Shown: positions 17,930 through 27,209 of the stretch, in pieces
Position numbering within the stretch: position 1 is the stretch's first letter
Layout of the letters: every line of letters starts with the position of its first letter
From: CBDDLJ01 sp965230635
Lineage (GTDB): Bacteria; Pseudomonadota; Gammaproteobacteria; UBA1113
Direction: 5' to 3'
Length of the DNA stretch: 64,000 nt
NCBI GenBank assembly: GCA_965230635.1
Contig: CBDDLJ010000009.1
Location: 1 to 64,000 of the forward strand
Program-made: the position numbers and the translations under genes
The notes under the pieces: generated by a model
What the model was told of the DNA's origin: nothing
Databases searched by the model: none
Seen by the model: only the letters and a program-made list of their open reading frames with translations

Positions 17930-20900
17930 TTATTTCTGCATTAAAAATTTAGAGTTAGCATCTAAAATAGCAAAAGCCAAATCCATTTCATTCTCCTTTG
18001 CTATGGGAGCACTTATAGTGCCTTCTGTGCTTTCTATCTCTATACCTGGAGTAGCTTTTTTACTAGGATAGAAAAAAGCACCACCTCGCATAGTTTTAAT
18101 ATGTATATTTGAATTTGATGAGGTAGTTTTCTCATCAGATGAAAAGGGCATTCCTTTTTTCTCTTTACTAAACAATAATTTTTCTTCTTGGAAGTATCGG
18201 TAGAGTATTGGGATAAGCATGTAATATTGATCTTCATCAGATGATCTTTTTTCTTGATAAACATTTAACAATCCTGTTGATAAGATATTAGCCAGTATGG
18301 TTTCGTGGAAGTCTCTTTTTATCTTTGTTATTTTTTCCTTCAACTCTTTCCGGGTAAAAATGCATTGTTGATGAGATGGTTGACCGATAACAATCGTTGA
18401 TAATATATCTTTAATTTCTTTGCAGTGCTTTAAAGTTTTTTCACGATCACCTAATTGACTGTAAGCTATATTATAGAGTCGTGCCCAATGTAGCTCTACT
18501 ATTGTTTGGAAAAATGTTTCATTAGGTTCACTTGATGGTATGGCTTTTTTAGCCTTTATTTCATTATCATAGTATTCGCATAAGACTTTCAGATAACTTG
18601 GAAACCGAGCTAGCCACTGAAGGATCAAATATTTATCTTGCTGGATCATAATCATTTCTGCAATTTTAATGGGGCTCATTGATGCCTTAGTTTTATGTTC
18701 ATAAAATTTCTCCATATAAGAGTGGATTTGCTCAGTATTAAATCCTGTTAATTCATAGACTTGATCAAAATTATTGTCAGGGATAGCATGGGATAATGAT
18801 GTGCACAATACAGATTTATTTCGATTGCTTAGTAATGTATTGACTGTTTGTTGGTATGGTGAGCTATCAGGATCATATTGATCGTATCCATCTAAAATAT
18901 ACAATACATGCTTTCCAAGTTTTTCCAAGTGATTACTAAGTGCTTCTTGATCTAGATTATTGTGTGGGGTTATAAGACCTATTGTCTTTAACAGATTAGG
19001 CCAATTATCTCTAGCTCCTTTTCTGTGACGATGTAATACTATCATCGGAATCAGTAGAATTATATCAAATAGTCCTGCCCATAATTGACCATCTGAGCTA
19101 CGTTTTGCAATGGATTGGCACAATGCTGATTTACCTATGCCAGTTGGACCAAGAATTAAAATTTTTTGCCCTGCTTGATTGTTTTCCATTGATGAAGAAA
19201 ACCAGTTTTCTATTGAAACCCCAGGATCTGCAACATAGTTGATTTCTTGATAAAATAATCGATTAAATTCTATTAAGTCATGCTTCTTTGCTTTCGTATC
19301 AGATAAGTGATTTTGTATAACTTGTTTAATTTTCTGTTGTTGCAGAGAGGCTTTAATCAATGTGGGGGGAATCCAAACTTTCCATTTTTGATCTCTTTGG
19401 TAATATTCACAAAGATACTGTTTGAATTCATGTAATGCAAAATTGGCACATGAGCGAGAAAAAAATGTCTCAAGATGTTCTTTAACAACGAAAGCTTGTT
19501 TCTTATCTTGCAATATCATCAAGTGCTCTCCAGGTACAATTTTTATTTCAGCAATAGCAGTAGATGGCCAACCTAACATTTTATGTCGATGTTTGTTATT
19601 AGCGCAGATCAGTAATTGGCTGTTTTTAACAGGTAATGGATCAGCATAGCTTGCTTCAGCATGCAATAATTTAGCAACTGTGACTAGACGATTTTGGGCT
19701 AAGTCATTTAGCGTGGGCATTTTTTTTAATGTGCTGAATGTTAGGCTTATCTGGTCAGCATAAGGTAAATCTTCAGCATTACTAGGTACATTATCAATTG
19801 AAATTTGATGGGTGTTGCACAAGTGACGAGCTACCTCGCTGACATGATCCCAGCGGATATCAACAGATTGGTTTTGCCAGAATTGAGGATTGATTGAATC
19901 AATCAGCACAACGGCAACTTGTTCACCACGTTGTTGCAAAAGAGTCGCCATTTGGTGAGCAATAATGCCACCTGTAGACCAACCGGCTAATTGATAAGGC
20001 CCGTGAGGACGATGTTTTTGCAGCGTTTGCACATAGTCACGAGCAATACCAGAGAAACTCATATCCATATTTTTAGGATCGCTCAATCCACGTGCTTTGA
20101 AACCATATAACGCACACTTAGGACGCCAATAATCTTCGATAAAACATTGATAATCAATAACAGGATCACCCATAATAGAATGTATCCAATATACCGGATC
20201 CGCACTTCTGGCTTGAGGATACTCCCATAACGTTACTAGTGGTGAAAGGGCATCTTCCAATTCTCGACGTAAATTTCTTGCCAATGCAGCTATTGTCGGT
20301 TCGGCTAAAAATATTTCACGATCAATCATAAATGATCGATTTTTCTTCTCACAGATCCAATTCCTTATTTGCTCACGCAATATAAAGAATTGCATTGATG
20401 TACCACCTAAATGCAGAAAATTATCAGTAATACTTAGTCGCTCTGTCTCTGAAAAATTAAATAATTCTCTCCAAATTTCTACCAACTTTTGCTCATATTC
20501 ATCTTCTGGAAAAACGATCTCATGTACTAAAATACGCTGCTTTATTAAGTTTTTATTTTTCAATGCGACTGTATCTAATTTCTGATTAGCTGTCAGTGGT
20601 ATTTCTTTTATCTGCACCCAAAAAGTAGGAAGCATAGCCGTAGGAATATGGCCAATGATATTGGTACATAATCCACCTATCAAATCAACAAATGGAGTTT
20701 TTTTATTTAAGTCATTTAATTGTATATACGCCGTAAATTGAGGATGACCATGTTTATCAAAATCTGTTGCCAAATAAGCTCGCTTGACTTGCCGGTTAGA
20801 ATAGGACACAAGAGATTCATCCACTTCTTCTGGTGCACACAACCGGCCGTATACTTTCACTTGGCGATCTAAACGACCATATATCGTCAATTGACCTTGT

Positions 20901-22282
20901 GCGTCACAGGAAAATTGATCGCGGGTACGATAAGCACGTACTGTTTCACCTGTTTCGGGATGGGTTATGTTTATAAAACGTTCGGCATTAAGCTTATCGA
21001 TTTTTTTCTTGTATTCGAGATCATTTGATAGGCTATAATAGCCCCGCGCGACACCATCGCCAATGACATATAATTCACCTTTTTTCCCTAGAGGAGTTTT
21101 CTTAGGTTGATGAGGATCTTCTGGCTCAGCATCTAAAACTAGAACTTCTAAACCCGCAATAACTGAGCCAACATGTATGTCTTCATCCAATAAAACATTT
21201 TCTGATAAAATACCTAAAGAGGTACATACACTAACTTCAGATGGACCATAACCATTGATAATATGTCGCTTTTTTCCTTCGGGTCTGCCTAGTATTTGCC
21301 AATCGTTAATCAAAGTGGGAGAAATTTTTTCACCGGTAGTGACCAGAGTATGTAAATTAGGAAAATCCTTTGGGTTTAGATTATTTAACATTGTTGGTGT
21401 AAAAATACCTATAGTGATTTTCTGTTCCTGATAAAAATTGCCAATATCAGCTGTACTTAAGCGACAAGCACTCGGCAAAATACATAAGCATGCACCACAG
21501 CCTAATGTCATCATGATTTCCATTAATGACGCATCAAAAGTAAAAGGACACAATTGTGCAATGCGCTCACCTGGCTTAATTTTCAATAATTGTTGATGAG
21601 CATCTACCGGATATAGTAATCCACCGTGCTGAATGGCAATACCTTTAGGCTTACCAGTTGAGCCGGAGCTATAGATCACATAAGCTAGATGATCACGTGA
21701 AATGGGCAAGTTGACATTGTTAATCCAGCTTGGCGCTGGTGCTAATTCTCCTACTGGCCATCCTTCAAACAAATCATCTACATTTTTTATAAATTTATTA
21801 GCAGACAATTGAGATTGAACATAATTACCTGCTAATAGCTCGTGAGTTAACAGTGGAGTGTGGGTTAATAGACATTTAGGACGACTATCCTGTAAATAAT
21901 AATGCAAGCGCTCTGTGGGTGTATCTTTATCATCACCAGGTAACGGTACATAAGCTAAACCTGCTTTCATTACAGCTAACAAACTAATGACCATTTCCGC
22001 ACTAGACTGAAAAAATAGCCCAATAAGACGTTCGTTTCCTATTGCAGATAATCGACCATTTTCTTCAAGATAATTATCCACGAGCCAATGAGCGAGATAA
22101 TTAACTCGAGCATTGAGTTCATCGTAAGTATACGTTTTACCTTGCCAAGCTAAAGCAGGTTGACGGGGATAGCGATTTACCATATCTTCAAACCGCTGGT
22201 AAAAGAGGTATTTATCAGCAGGAGTGGCATGATAAGCTTCATCATGTTTTTCACATGTCAGATTGTGATCGTCAAATTGCAT
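17930..22282 (-). CDS. NRPS-like synthetase (adenylation-carrier-thioesterase) fused to a NACHT ATPase
   Basis: This protein has 1450 residues from ATG 22280-22282 (GGGA lies 14 bases ahead; a TTG at 22309 is a weaker option). The adenylation domain (about 20-580) shows LAYVIYSSGSTGKPKG (A3), NGYGPSEVSVC (A5), YRTRDQ (A7, Gly of YRTGD replaced by Arg), GRLDRQVKVYG (A8) and ANQKLD (A10 Lys). The carrier domain has NFLHLGGTSMQ with Ser629 as the phosphopantetheine site. A type-I thioesterase follows with AGWSTGG (about 767) and the His of VPGEHLMIL. Then comes a NACHT domain with GPTGIGKSA (about 1043) and LYILDGYDQ (about 1126), and a C-terminal motif GGAFFYPSKK...STEGTISAPIAKENE also found in the OTU-NACHT neighbour. 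There is no condensation domain. By-eye pocket residues D-A-M-I-V-T-G-V-C with the conserved Lys imply an alpha-amino acid, probably hydrophobic. It sits 47 bp downstream of a LuxR-type gene on the same strand. Confidence 0.88.
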   Translation of the reverse strand: MQFDDHNLTCEKHDEAYHATPADKYLFYQRFEDMVNRYPRQPALAWQGKTYTYDELNARVNYLAHWLVDNYLEENGRLSAIGNERLIGLFFQSSAEMVISLLAVMKAGLAYVPLPGDDKDTPTERLHYYLQDSRPKCLLTHTPLLTHELLAGNYVQSQLSANKFIKNVDDLFEGWPVGELAPAPSWINNVNLPISRDHLAYVIYSSGSTGKPKGIAIQHGGLLYPVDAHQQLLKIKPGERIAQLCPFTFDASLMEIMMTLGCGACLCILPSACRLSTADIGNFYQEQKITIGIFTPTMLNNLNPKDFPNLHTLVTTGEKISPTLINDWQILGRPEGKKRHIINGYGPSEVSVCTSLGILSENVLLDEDIHVGSVIAGLEVLVLDAEPEDPHQPKKTPLGKKGELYVIGDGVARGYYSLSNDLEYKKKIDKLNAERFINITHPETGETVRAYRTRDQFSCDAQGQLTIYGRLDRQVKVYGRLCAPEEVDESLVSYSNRQVKRAYLATDFDKHGHPQFTAYIQLNDLNKKTPFVDLIGGLCTNIIGHIPTAMLPTFWVQIKEIPLTANQKLDTVALKNKNLIKQRILVHEIVFPEDEYEQKLVEIWRELFNFSETERLSITDNFLHLGGTSMQFFILREQIRNWICEKKNRSFMIDREIFLAEPTIAALARNLRRELEDALSPLVTLWEYPQARSADPVYWIHSIMGDPVIDYQCFIEDYWRPKCALYGFKARGLSDPKNMDMSFSGIARDYVQTLQKHRPHGPYQLAGWSTGGIIAHQMATLLQQRGEQVAVVLIDSINPQFWQNQSVDIRWDHVSEVARHLCNTHQISIDNVPSNAEDLPYADQISLTFSTLKKMPTLNDLAQNRLVTVAKLLHAEASYADPLPVKNSQLLICANNKHRHKMLGWPSTAIAEIKIVPGEHLMILQDKKQAFVVKEHLETFFSRSCANFALHEFKQYLCEYYQRDQKWKVWIPPTLIKASLQQQKIKQVIQNHLSDTKAKKHDLIEFNRLFYQEINYVADPGVSIENWFSSSMENNQAGQKILILGPTGIGKSALCQSIAKRSSDGQLWAGLFDIILLIPMIVLHRHRKGARDNWPNLLKTIGLITPHNNLDQEALSNHLEKLGKHVLYILDGYDQYDPDSSPYQQTVNTLLSNRNKSVLCTSLSHAIPDNNFDQVYELTGFNTEQIHSYMEKFYEHKTKASMSPIKIAEMIMIQQDKYLILQWLARFPSYLKVLCEYYDNEIKAKKAIPSSEPNETFFQTIVELHWARLYNIAYSQLGDREKTLKHCKEIKDILSTIVIGQPSHQQCIFTRKELKEKITKIKRDFHETILANILSTGLLNVYQEKRSSDEDQYYMLIPILYRYFQEEKLLFSKEKKGMPFSSDEKTTSSNSNIHIKTMRGGAFFYPSKKATPGIEIESTEGTISAPIAKENEMDLAFAILDANSKFLMQK

Positions 22283-22329
22283 TATTAACAAAAATTCCCT
22301 TTTAAACAAAAAATACTCTGATTATTTGA

Positions 22330-23076
22330 TTAGTCCATGACTTCAACTAATGGAGACGGTTGTTGCAGCATGGTGAAAAGACCTATTAATTCCAATTTAT
22401 TTGAGCAATTTAATTTTTTTCGGCAATTTTCTAAATGCACTTCAGCTGTGCGTGGTGAAATTTTAAGATGCTTTGCAATCATTTTAGCCGTTAGTCCCTT
22501 ACAACTGTAATAGAGACATTCATATTCTCTAGGACTTAGAATGGAAAGTATATTATCTTTTATTTTATGAGAGGGATTGCTATTAATAATAGTGTTATAA
22601 AACAACGGTGGTATTGAAGATAAAAATGGCAACTTAGGATCATCAGAAATATTTTCTGATCGGTAATTTTCCCAAACATCTAGTGGTAATTCCTGACTCA
22701 CACCGGCCATCGCTAAAGGATAATTAACTTGATTCCTAATTGGAAATGCTAAATTACACATATGATAAATTTTCTTATCGAAACTCTTAAAGCGGTAGAA
22801 AATAACCTGCTTATCGATAAAATCAACAGTCTGTCGACAGCGCCTTTGCAATTGAGGATTTATCATATCCAAATCATCATTTTGCAAACTTCTTTTCCAA
22901 ATTGTAGGATCATTGTAAAGCTGATTAACTGTCAATGCCCATAGACTAGAGAATGAAGGAGAAATATAGATTTGTTCATCAGAATCTATGCTTTTGATCC
23001 AAAATATAAGTTTTGTTTCTAGCGATAATTGACCTATTTGTGCATCAATAAATGATGTGTTGAAAATGGAGTTCAT
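22330..23076 (-). CDS. LuxR-type transcriptional regulator with PAS-like sensor region
   Basis: This 248-residue protein has an N-terminal region of about 150 residues resembling a PAS fold (FWIKSIDSDEQIYISPSFSS, then YRFKSFDKKIYHMCNLAFPI) and a C-terminal LuxR helix-turn-helix at about 178-240: LSPREYECLYYSCKGLTAKM, then IAKHLKISPRTAEVHLENCR. The start ATG 23074-23076 follows GGAGGA by 5 bases. The region upstream of it is 500 bp without genes, and the NRPS-like gene follows directly, so it most likely drives its own operon including the synthetase. The ligand is unknown; the sensor region lacks the acyl-homoserine-lactone residues W..YD..W as far as I can see. Confidence 0.85.
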   Translation of the reverse strand: MNSIFNTSFIDAQIGQLSLETKLIFWIKSIDSDEQIYISPSFSSLWALTVNQLYNDPTIWKRSLQNDDLDMINPQLQRRCRQTVDFIDKQVIFYRFKSFDKKIYHMCNLAFPIRNQVNYPLAMAGVSQELPLDVWENYRSENISDDPKLPFLSSIPPLFYNTIINSNPSHKIKDNILSILSPREYECLYYSCKGLTAKMIAKHLKISPRTAEVHLENCRKKLNCSNKLELIGLFTMLQQPSPLVEVMD

Positions 23077-23595
23077 TTTTATTCCTCCAATATTGCTAAC
23101 TGTATGATGATATCTATTAACAATGCTATTGATCGATAAAACAAATTCAAATTATATACTGCCTGAGTAGAATTAGAAAGGGCTATTGAGGCATTTTTTT
23201 GCTCTATACGTAATTATACGTAGTGATAAATTTTCTTTTTGTTATATAAAGTACTTATGTCTAGATAAATGAACGGTTTATACCAAGATAATTAGCTAGT
23301 GATGAGTGTACAATAAAAACAGAGTTTGCTTTTAATGCAGCTGATTCAGTGGGGGATAGCGCTATTTTTGATAGAGGTTTTTTATTAGACACATTCATTT
23401 TTACAAACTCGATAACTCATCCCGTGTAAATAGAAAAATGATAACACACCATTTGTTTTTGGCAGATTTAGTTTCGTCTAAACCGGCATGCTTGGTTAAC
23501 TTGCTTATGTATCAGACAAGGAAAATAAGTTGCCATTGTCATCCGTAATAATGCCTGAATACGTATTAGTTTATAAAATTGTACATAACGAAATG
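23077..23595. other. 519-bp non-coding region upstream of the LuxR-type gene
   Basis: AT-rich with no supported gene. A short open stretch near 23307-23430 (TEFAFNAADSVGDSAIFDRG on the plus strand) has no start codon and may be a gene remnant. A candidate small inverted repeat, TACGTAATTATACGTA, lies near 23206-23221 upstream of the regulator gene and could be a regulator-binding site; this is only a sequence observation. Confidence 0.4.
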
Positions 23596-24750
23596 CTAAA
23601 CCAAAAACAATTGCATCAATTCATTCAAAAATCGTGCCCCAAGCGCTGTCTTCTCAAATCCAAATTCATTTACTCGCAGTAATTCTTTTTCTTGTGCCGC
23701 TTTTAATGGCTGTTCAATATCAGCAATTGTTAAACCCGTATTTAATTGAAATAAGTGAAAAGGAATCATTTGTTGTAAACGCAAGGCATTGAGCATAAAT
23801 TCAAAAATAATATCTTTTTTACTGACTGTTTGGTGAGTTTGATGAAAATTATTTTTTTCTTGCAAATAACGCTGCGGGTGTTTTACTTTCATAAAACGAA
23901 TAACCTCACCCGTCTTGATATCGGTCACTTTACTGTGGGCACCTGCGCCAATCCCTAAATAATCACCAAATTGCCAATAATTTTTATTATGTTGGCATAC
24001 CCTACTCAAGCGACTGTATGCTGAAATCTCATATTGATGGTAACCATGCTTGGCTAGCAATGCATGCCCTTGTTGTTGCATAGACCAACTATCATCATCA
24101 CTAGGCAACGGCGGTGGTTGTTTATAAAATAAGGTATTAGGCTCTATTGTTAATTGATACCAAGAAATGTGCTGTGGTTGAAATGCTATGGCTGTTTTTA
24201 TATCATCTATCGCCTCAACGATTGTTTGCATAGGCAGTGCATACATTAAATCTAAATTAAAATTGGAAAAACCCGTGGTTTGCGCCATGGTGATTGCTTT
24301 TTTTGCTTCTTCTGCCGTATGAATACGCCCTAATTTTTTCAGATGTGTTGCATTAAAACTTTGGATGCCCAATGATAAACGATTAATACCAATATCACGA
24401 TAATCTTGAAATCGATTCTGCTCTACCGTCCCAGGATTAGCTTCTATGGTTATTTCAATGTCCTTCGGTAACGTTGTTAATGTATCAATGCCATCTAACA
24501 AACGCTGCATTGCCTTAGCAGAAAATAAGCTAGGTGTCCCGCCCCCCATAAAGATGCTAATAAATTGTCGGTCGCTAATTCGTGGCAAATCATGTTTTAA
24601 GTCATATAATAATTGGTCAACATACTGCTCTTCAGGCAAATCACTTCGCAACGTATGTGAATTAAAATCACAGTAAGGGCACTTGCGTAAACACCAGGGA
24701 AAATGGATATAAAGACTAAGTGGTCGTGTTACGTCAAAATAGCTGGTCAT
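23596..24750 (-). CDS. hemW: HemW, heme chaperone of the radical SAM family
   Basis: HemW (older name: oxygen-independent coproporphyrinogen III oxidase-like) binds heme and delivers it to respiratory proteins. The 384-residue length is normal. Residues 14-27 read YIHFPWCLRKCPYC, giving the 4Fe-4S motif Cys20-x3-Cys24-x2-Cys27. FMGGGTPSLF, TIEANPGTV, RLSLGIQSF and GAGAHSKVTD are typical SAM-domain and family motifs. True HemN has one more Cys right after CxxxCxxC; here the next residue is Asp (CDF), which favours HemW. ATG at 24748-24750, with no strong ribosome site. Divergent from nudE, with about 60 bp between them. Confidence 0.9.
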   Translation of the reverse strand: MTSYFDVTRPLSLYIHFPWCLRKCPYCDFNSHTLRSDLPEEQYVDQLLYDLKHDLPRISDRQFISIFMGGGTPSLFSAKAMQRLLDGIDTLTTLPKDIEITIEANPGTVEQNRFQDYRDIGINRLSLGIQSFNATHLKKLGRIHTAEEAKKAITMAQTTGFSNFNLDLMYALPMQTIVEAIDDIKTAIAFQPQHISWYQLTIEPNTLFYKQPPPLPSDDDSWSMQQQGHALLAKHGYHQYEISAYSRLSRVCQHNKNYWQFGDYLGIGAGAHSKVTDIKTGEVIRFMKVKHPQRYLQEKNNFHQTHQTVSKKDIIFEFMLNALRLQQMIPFHLFQLNTGLTIADIEQPLKAAQEKELLRVNEFGFEKTALGARFLNELMQLFLV

Positions 24751-24812
24751 AGTGCATCCAATACGGTAAAATTTTCTTTATAGCAATGTTCAGTATCTTA
24801 GTTACATACACC

Positions 24813-25364
24813 ATGCACAAAAGACCGGTCATTTTAAACACAGAAACAAAAGCAAATTCAACTCTTTTTTCTATTGAGGAAGTTTCTTTGCGCTTTGCCA
24901 ATGGACAAGAACGAATATTTGAACGCATTCGAAGCAACAGACTTGGGACAGGCGCTGTGATGGTCATCCCTATCACACATGACCAACAAGTGATCTTAGT
25001 TAAAGAATATGCAGCGGGTACGGATCGTTACGAACTTTGCTTACCCAAAGGCTTAATAGAATGCAATGAACCAGCTAAACAAGCCGCCAATCGTGAATTA
25101 CAAGAAGAAATCGGCTTTGCAGCTAATAAGTTAACCTATTTAACCACATTATCAGCAGCACCAAACTATTTTTCTGCTGAATTAGAGGTGTTTGTGGCCA
25201 CTGATTTATTCCAATCAACCTTACCAGGTGATGAGCCTGAAGTGATGGAACAAATTAAATGGCCGCTTAGTGCAATTCCTGAACTCGTCAACCGTGAGGA
25301 TGTCACCGAGGCGAAAACTATTGCTGCGTTATTTTTATACAAATCTTTTCTTGAAACATCATGA
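24813..25364 (+). CDS. nudE: ADP compounds hydrolase NudE (Nudix)
   Basis: NudE hydrolyses ADP-ribose, NADH and diadenosine polyphosphates. The Nudix box is complete: G-LIECN-E-PAKQAAN-REL-QEE-IGF, the exact GX5EX7REUXEEXGU spacing. Flanking sequence (YAAGTDRYELCLPKGLIE, LSAAPNYFSAELEVFVATDL, GDEPEVMEQIKWPL) follows Escherichia NudE closely. An ATG at 24786 gives nine additional residues (MFSILVTYT); I chose 24813 because MHKRPVILNTET aligns with the known N-terminus of the family, though neither start has a strong ribosome site. The stop overlaps cysQ by 4 bp (ATGA), the same nudE-cysQ order known in other gammaproteobacteria. Confidence 0.88.
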   Translation: MHKRPVILNTETKANSTLFSIEEVSLRFANGQERIFERIRSNRLGTGAVMVIPITHDQQVILVKEYAAGTDRYELCLPKGLIECNEPAKQAANRELQEEIGFAANKLTYLTTLSAAPNYFSAELEVFVATDLFQSTLPGDEPEVMEQIKWPLSAIPELVNREDVTEAKTIAALFLYKSFLETS

Positions 25365-26191
25365 ACAATGATACACTCACCACTTATCTTGAAGAAGTGA
25401 TTGCAATTGCAACACATGCTGGCAAATTGACATTACCTTACTACAAACAAAAAACATCCATCATCATTGAACATAAACAGGATCTATCTCCACTAACACA
25501 AGCAGATATTGCTGCACATGAGTATATTATCCAATCACTACAAGATGTCACACCCCACATTCCTGTTTTATCAGAAGAAAGTGCTGATATTGCTTTTGCA
25601 CAACGCCAACAATGGCAACGCTATTGGTTAGTTGATCCGCTAGATGGTACCAAAGAGTTTATTAAAGGCAGTGATGAATTTTCTGTCAATATTGCGCTGA
25701 TTGATCAACATCAATCCATTCTTGGTGTTATATACGCACCTATTTTTGACGAATGTTATTATGCCCTAAAAGGAGAAGGAGCTTATAAAATGGATAATAA
25801 AAAAAATCAGCGCATACAAACCCACGCGTGCGATTTACATCGAGCTATCCGTATTGCCGTCAGTCGCAACCACTGCAGCGAAAAAATAAAACAGTTTGCG
25901 CAAAATTTTTCCAATGTTGCCTATATTAAAATGGGCAGCTCATTAAAAACGTGCCTGGTTGCTGAAGGTAAAGCAGATATTTATCTACGTTTAGGCCCAA
26001 CCTCCGAATGGGACACCGCTGCTGCACAATGTATTATCCAAGAAGCAGGTGGTTCAATAATTGATGTGCAAGGCCAACAATTGCGTTACAATTGCAAACC
26101 TTCGTTGCTAAACCCGTGGTTTCTAGCAACCGGAGATAACAATATCAATTGGTTACACTATTTACCAAAAGTGCTGAATAATGACATGTAA
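25361..26191 (+). CDS. cysQ: 3'(2'),5'-bisphosphate nucleotidase CysQ
   Basis: CysQ removes the 3'-phosphate of PAP left over from sulfate assimilation and other sulfotransfer reactions. This is an inositol-monophosphatase-fold enzyme of normal length (276 residues). Metal and substrate motifs: SEES near 71, WLVDPLDGTKEFIKGSDEFS (about 89-108; DPLDGT binds metal) and the C-terminal GPTSEWDTAAAQCIIQEAGG. Start ATG at 25361 overlaps the nudE stop, so it is translationally coupled. Confidence 0.9.
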   Translation: MNNDTLTTYLEEVIAIATHAGKLTLPYYKQKTSIIIEHKQDLSPLTQADIAAHEYIIQSLQDVTPHIPVLSEESADIAFAQRQQWQRYWLVDPLDGTKEFIKGSDEFSVNIALIDQHQSILGVIYAPIFDECYYALKGEGAYKMDNKKNQRIQTHACDLHRAIRIAVSRNHCSEKIKQFAQNFSNVAYIKMGSSLKTCLVAEGKADIYLRLGPTSEWDTAAAQCIIQEAGGSIIDVQGQQLRYNCKPSLLNPWFLATGDNNINWLHYLPKVLNNDM

Positions 26192-26209
26192 ATTACAAGG
26201 AGAAACACT

Positions 26210-27196
26210 ATGGCAAATCAACCTGTTAAAATAACGGTTACCGGAGCTGCAGGGCAGATCGGTTACGCACTGTTATTTCGCATTGCTTCAGGCCAAATGT
26301 TAGGCGATAATGTTGATGTCGAATTACAATTATTAGAGTTAGAAGCTGGCATGGACGCATTACATGGCATTGCCATGGAATTAGATGATTGTGCCTTCCC
26401 TCTGTTAAAAAATATTACGTGCACATCAGATGTCAATATTGCCATGCGTGGCAGTAATTGGGTTATTTTTGTTGGTTCTGTACCGCGTAAAGCAGGGATG
26501 GAACGTTCTGATTTATTAAAAATTAATGGTGGTATTTTTACCCAACAAGGCCGCGCAATGAACGACCATGCAGCCAGTGACGTACGAGCATTTGTTGTGG
26601 GTAATCCTTGTAACACGAATTGCTTGATAGCCATGGAACATGCATCGGATATTCCAAATGATCGCTTTTTTGCCATGACCGCATTAGATGAACTACGTGC
26701 TAGAAATCAATTAGCTAAACAAGCAGGAGTTGACATCACCGCTGTGAAAAAAATGGCAATCTGGGGAAATCACTCTGCGACGCAATATCCCGATTTTTAC
26801 CACACTGAAATCAATGGTCAACTAGCAAAAGATGTGATTGATGAAAAATGGCTACAAGGAGACTTTATTTCTACTGTGCAACAACGTGGAGCTGCGATTA
26901 TTAAAGCACGAGGGGCGTCATCTGCTGCATCAGCAGCAAATGCAACTATTACCAGTATTCGCAATCTAACACGTAATACAGCCAGCGATGACTGCTTTTC
27001 TATTGCCAAATGTTCAAACGGTGAATATGAAACAACCCCCGGACTTATTTTTTCATTTCCTTGCCACGTTGAAAATGGCCAGTTGAATGTAATTGAAGGA
27101 TTAGAGCACAATGCCTTTTCACGAGAAAAGATTGCAACCTCGCATGCTGAATTGATATCTGAACGAGATGCGGTAAAAGCACTTAAATTAATTTAA
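26210..27196 (+). CDS. mdh: malate dehydrogenase (NAD-dependent, 328-residue type)
   Basis: This TCA-cycle enzyme interconverts malate and oxaloacetate. The N-terminal Rossmann motif is VTGAAGQIGYALLFRIASGQ; RKAGMERSDLL carries a substrate-binding Arg; VVGNPCNTNCLI and WGNHSATQYPD (about residue 185, catalytic His) complete the site. This architecture is the cytosolic-type MDH of many gammaproteobacteria and actinobacteria rather than the 312-residue Escherichia type. It has a strong ribosome site (AAGGAGAAACACT before ATG) and starts 18 bp after cysQ, so it may share its transcript. The normal VGNPANTN Ala is Cys here. Confidence 0.92.
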   Translation: MANQPVKITVTGAAGQIGYALLFRIASGQMLGDNVDVELQLLELEAGMDALHGIAMELDDCAFPLLKNITCTSDVNIAMRGSNWVIFVGSVPRKAGMERSDLLKINGGIFTQQGRAMNDHAASDVRAFVVGNPCNTNCLIAMEHASDIPNDRFFAMTALDELRARNQLAKQAGVDITAVKKMAIWGNHSATQYPDFYHTEINGQLAKDVIDEKWLQGDFISTVQQRGAAIIKARGASSAASAANATITSIRNLTRNTASDDCFSIAKCSNGEYETTPGLIFSFPCHVENGQLNVIEGLEHNAFSREKIATSHAELISERDAVKALKLI

Positions 27197-27209
27197 AACG
27201 AGGTTTATC

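Noticed and set aside
24734..24976. 80-residue minus-strand frame upstream of hemW
   Set aside because: It overlaps the nudE 5' end on the other strand and lacks a ribosome site or family likeness.
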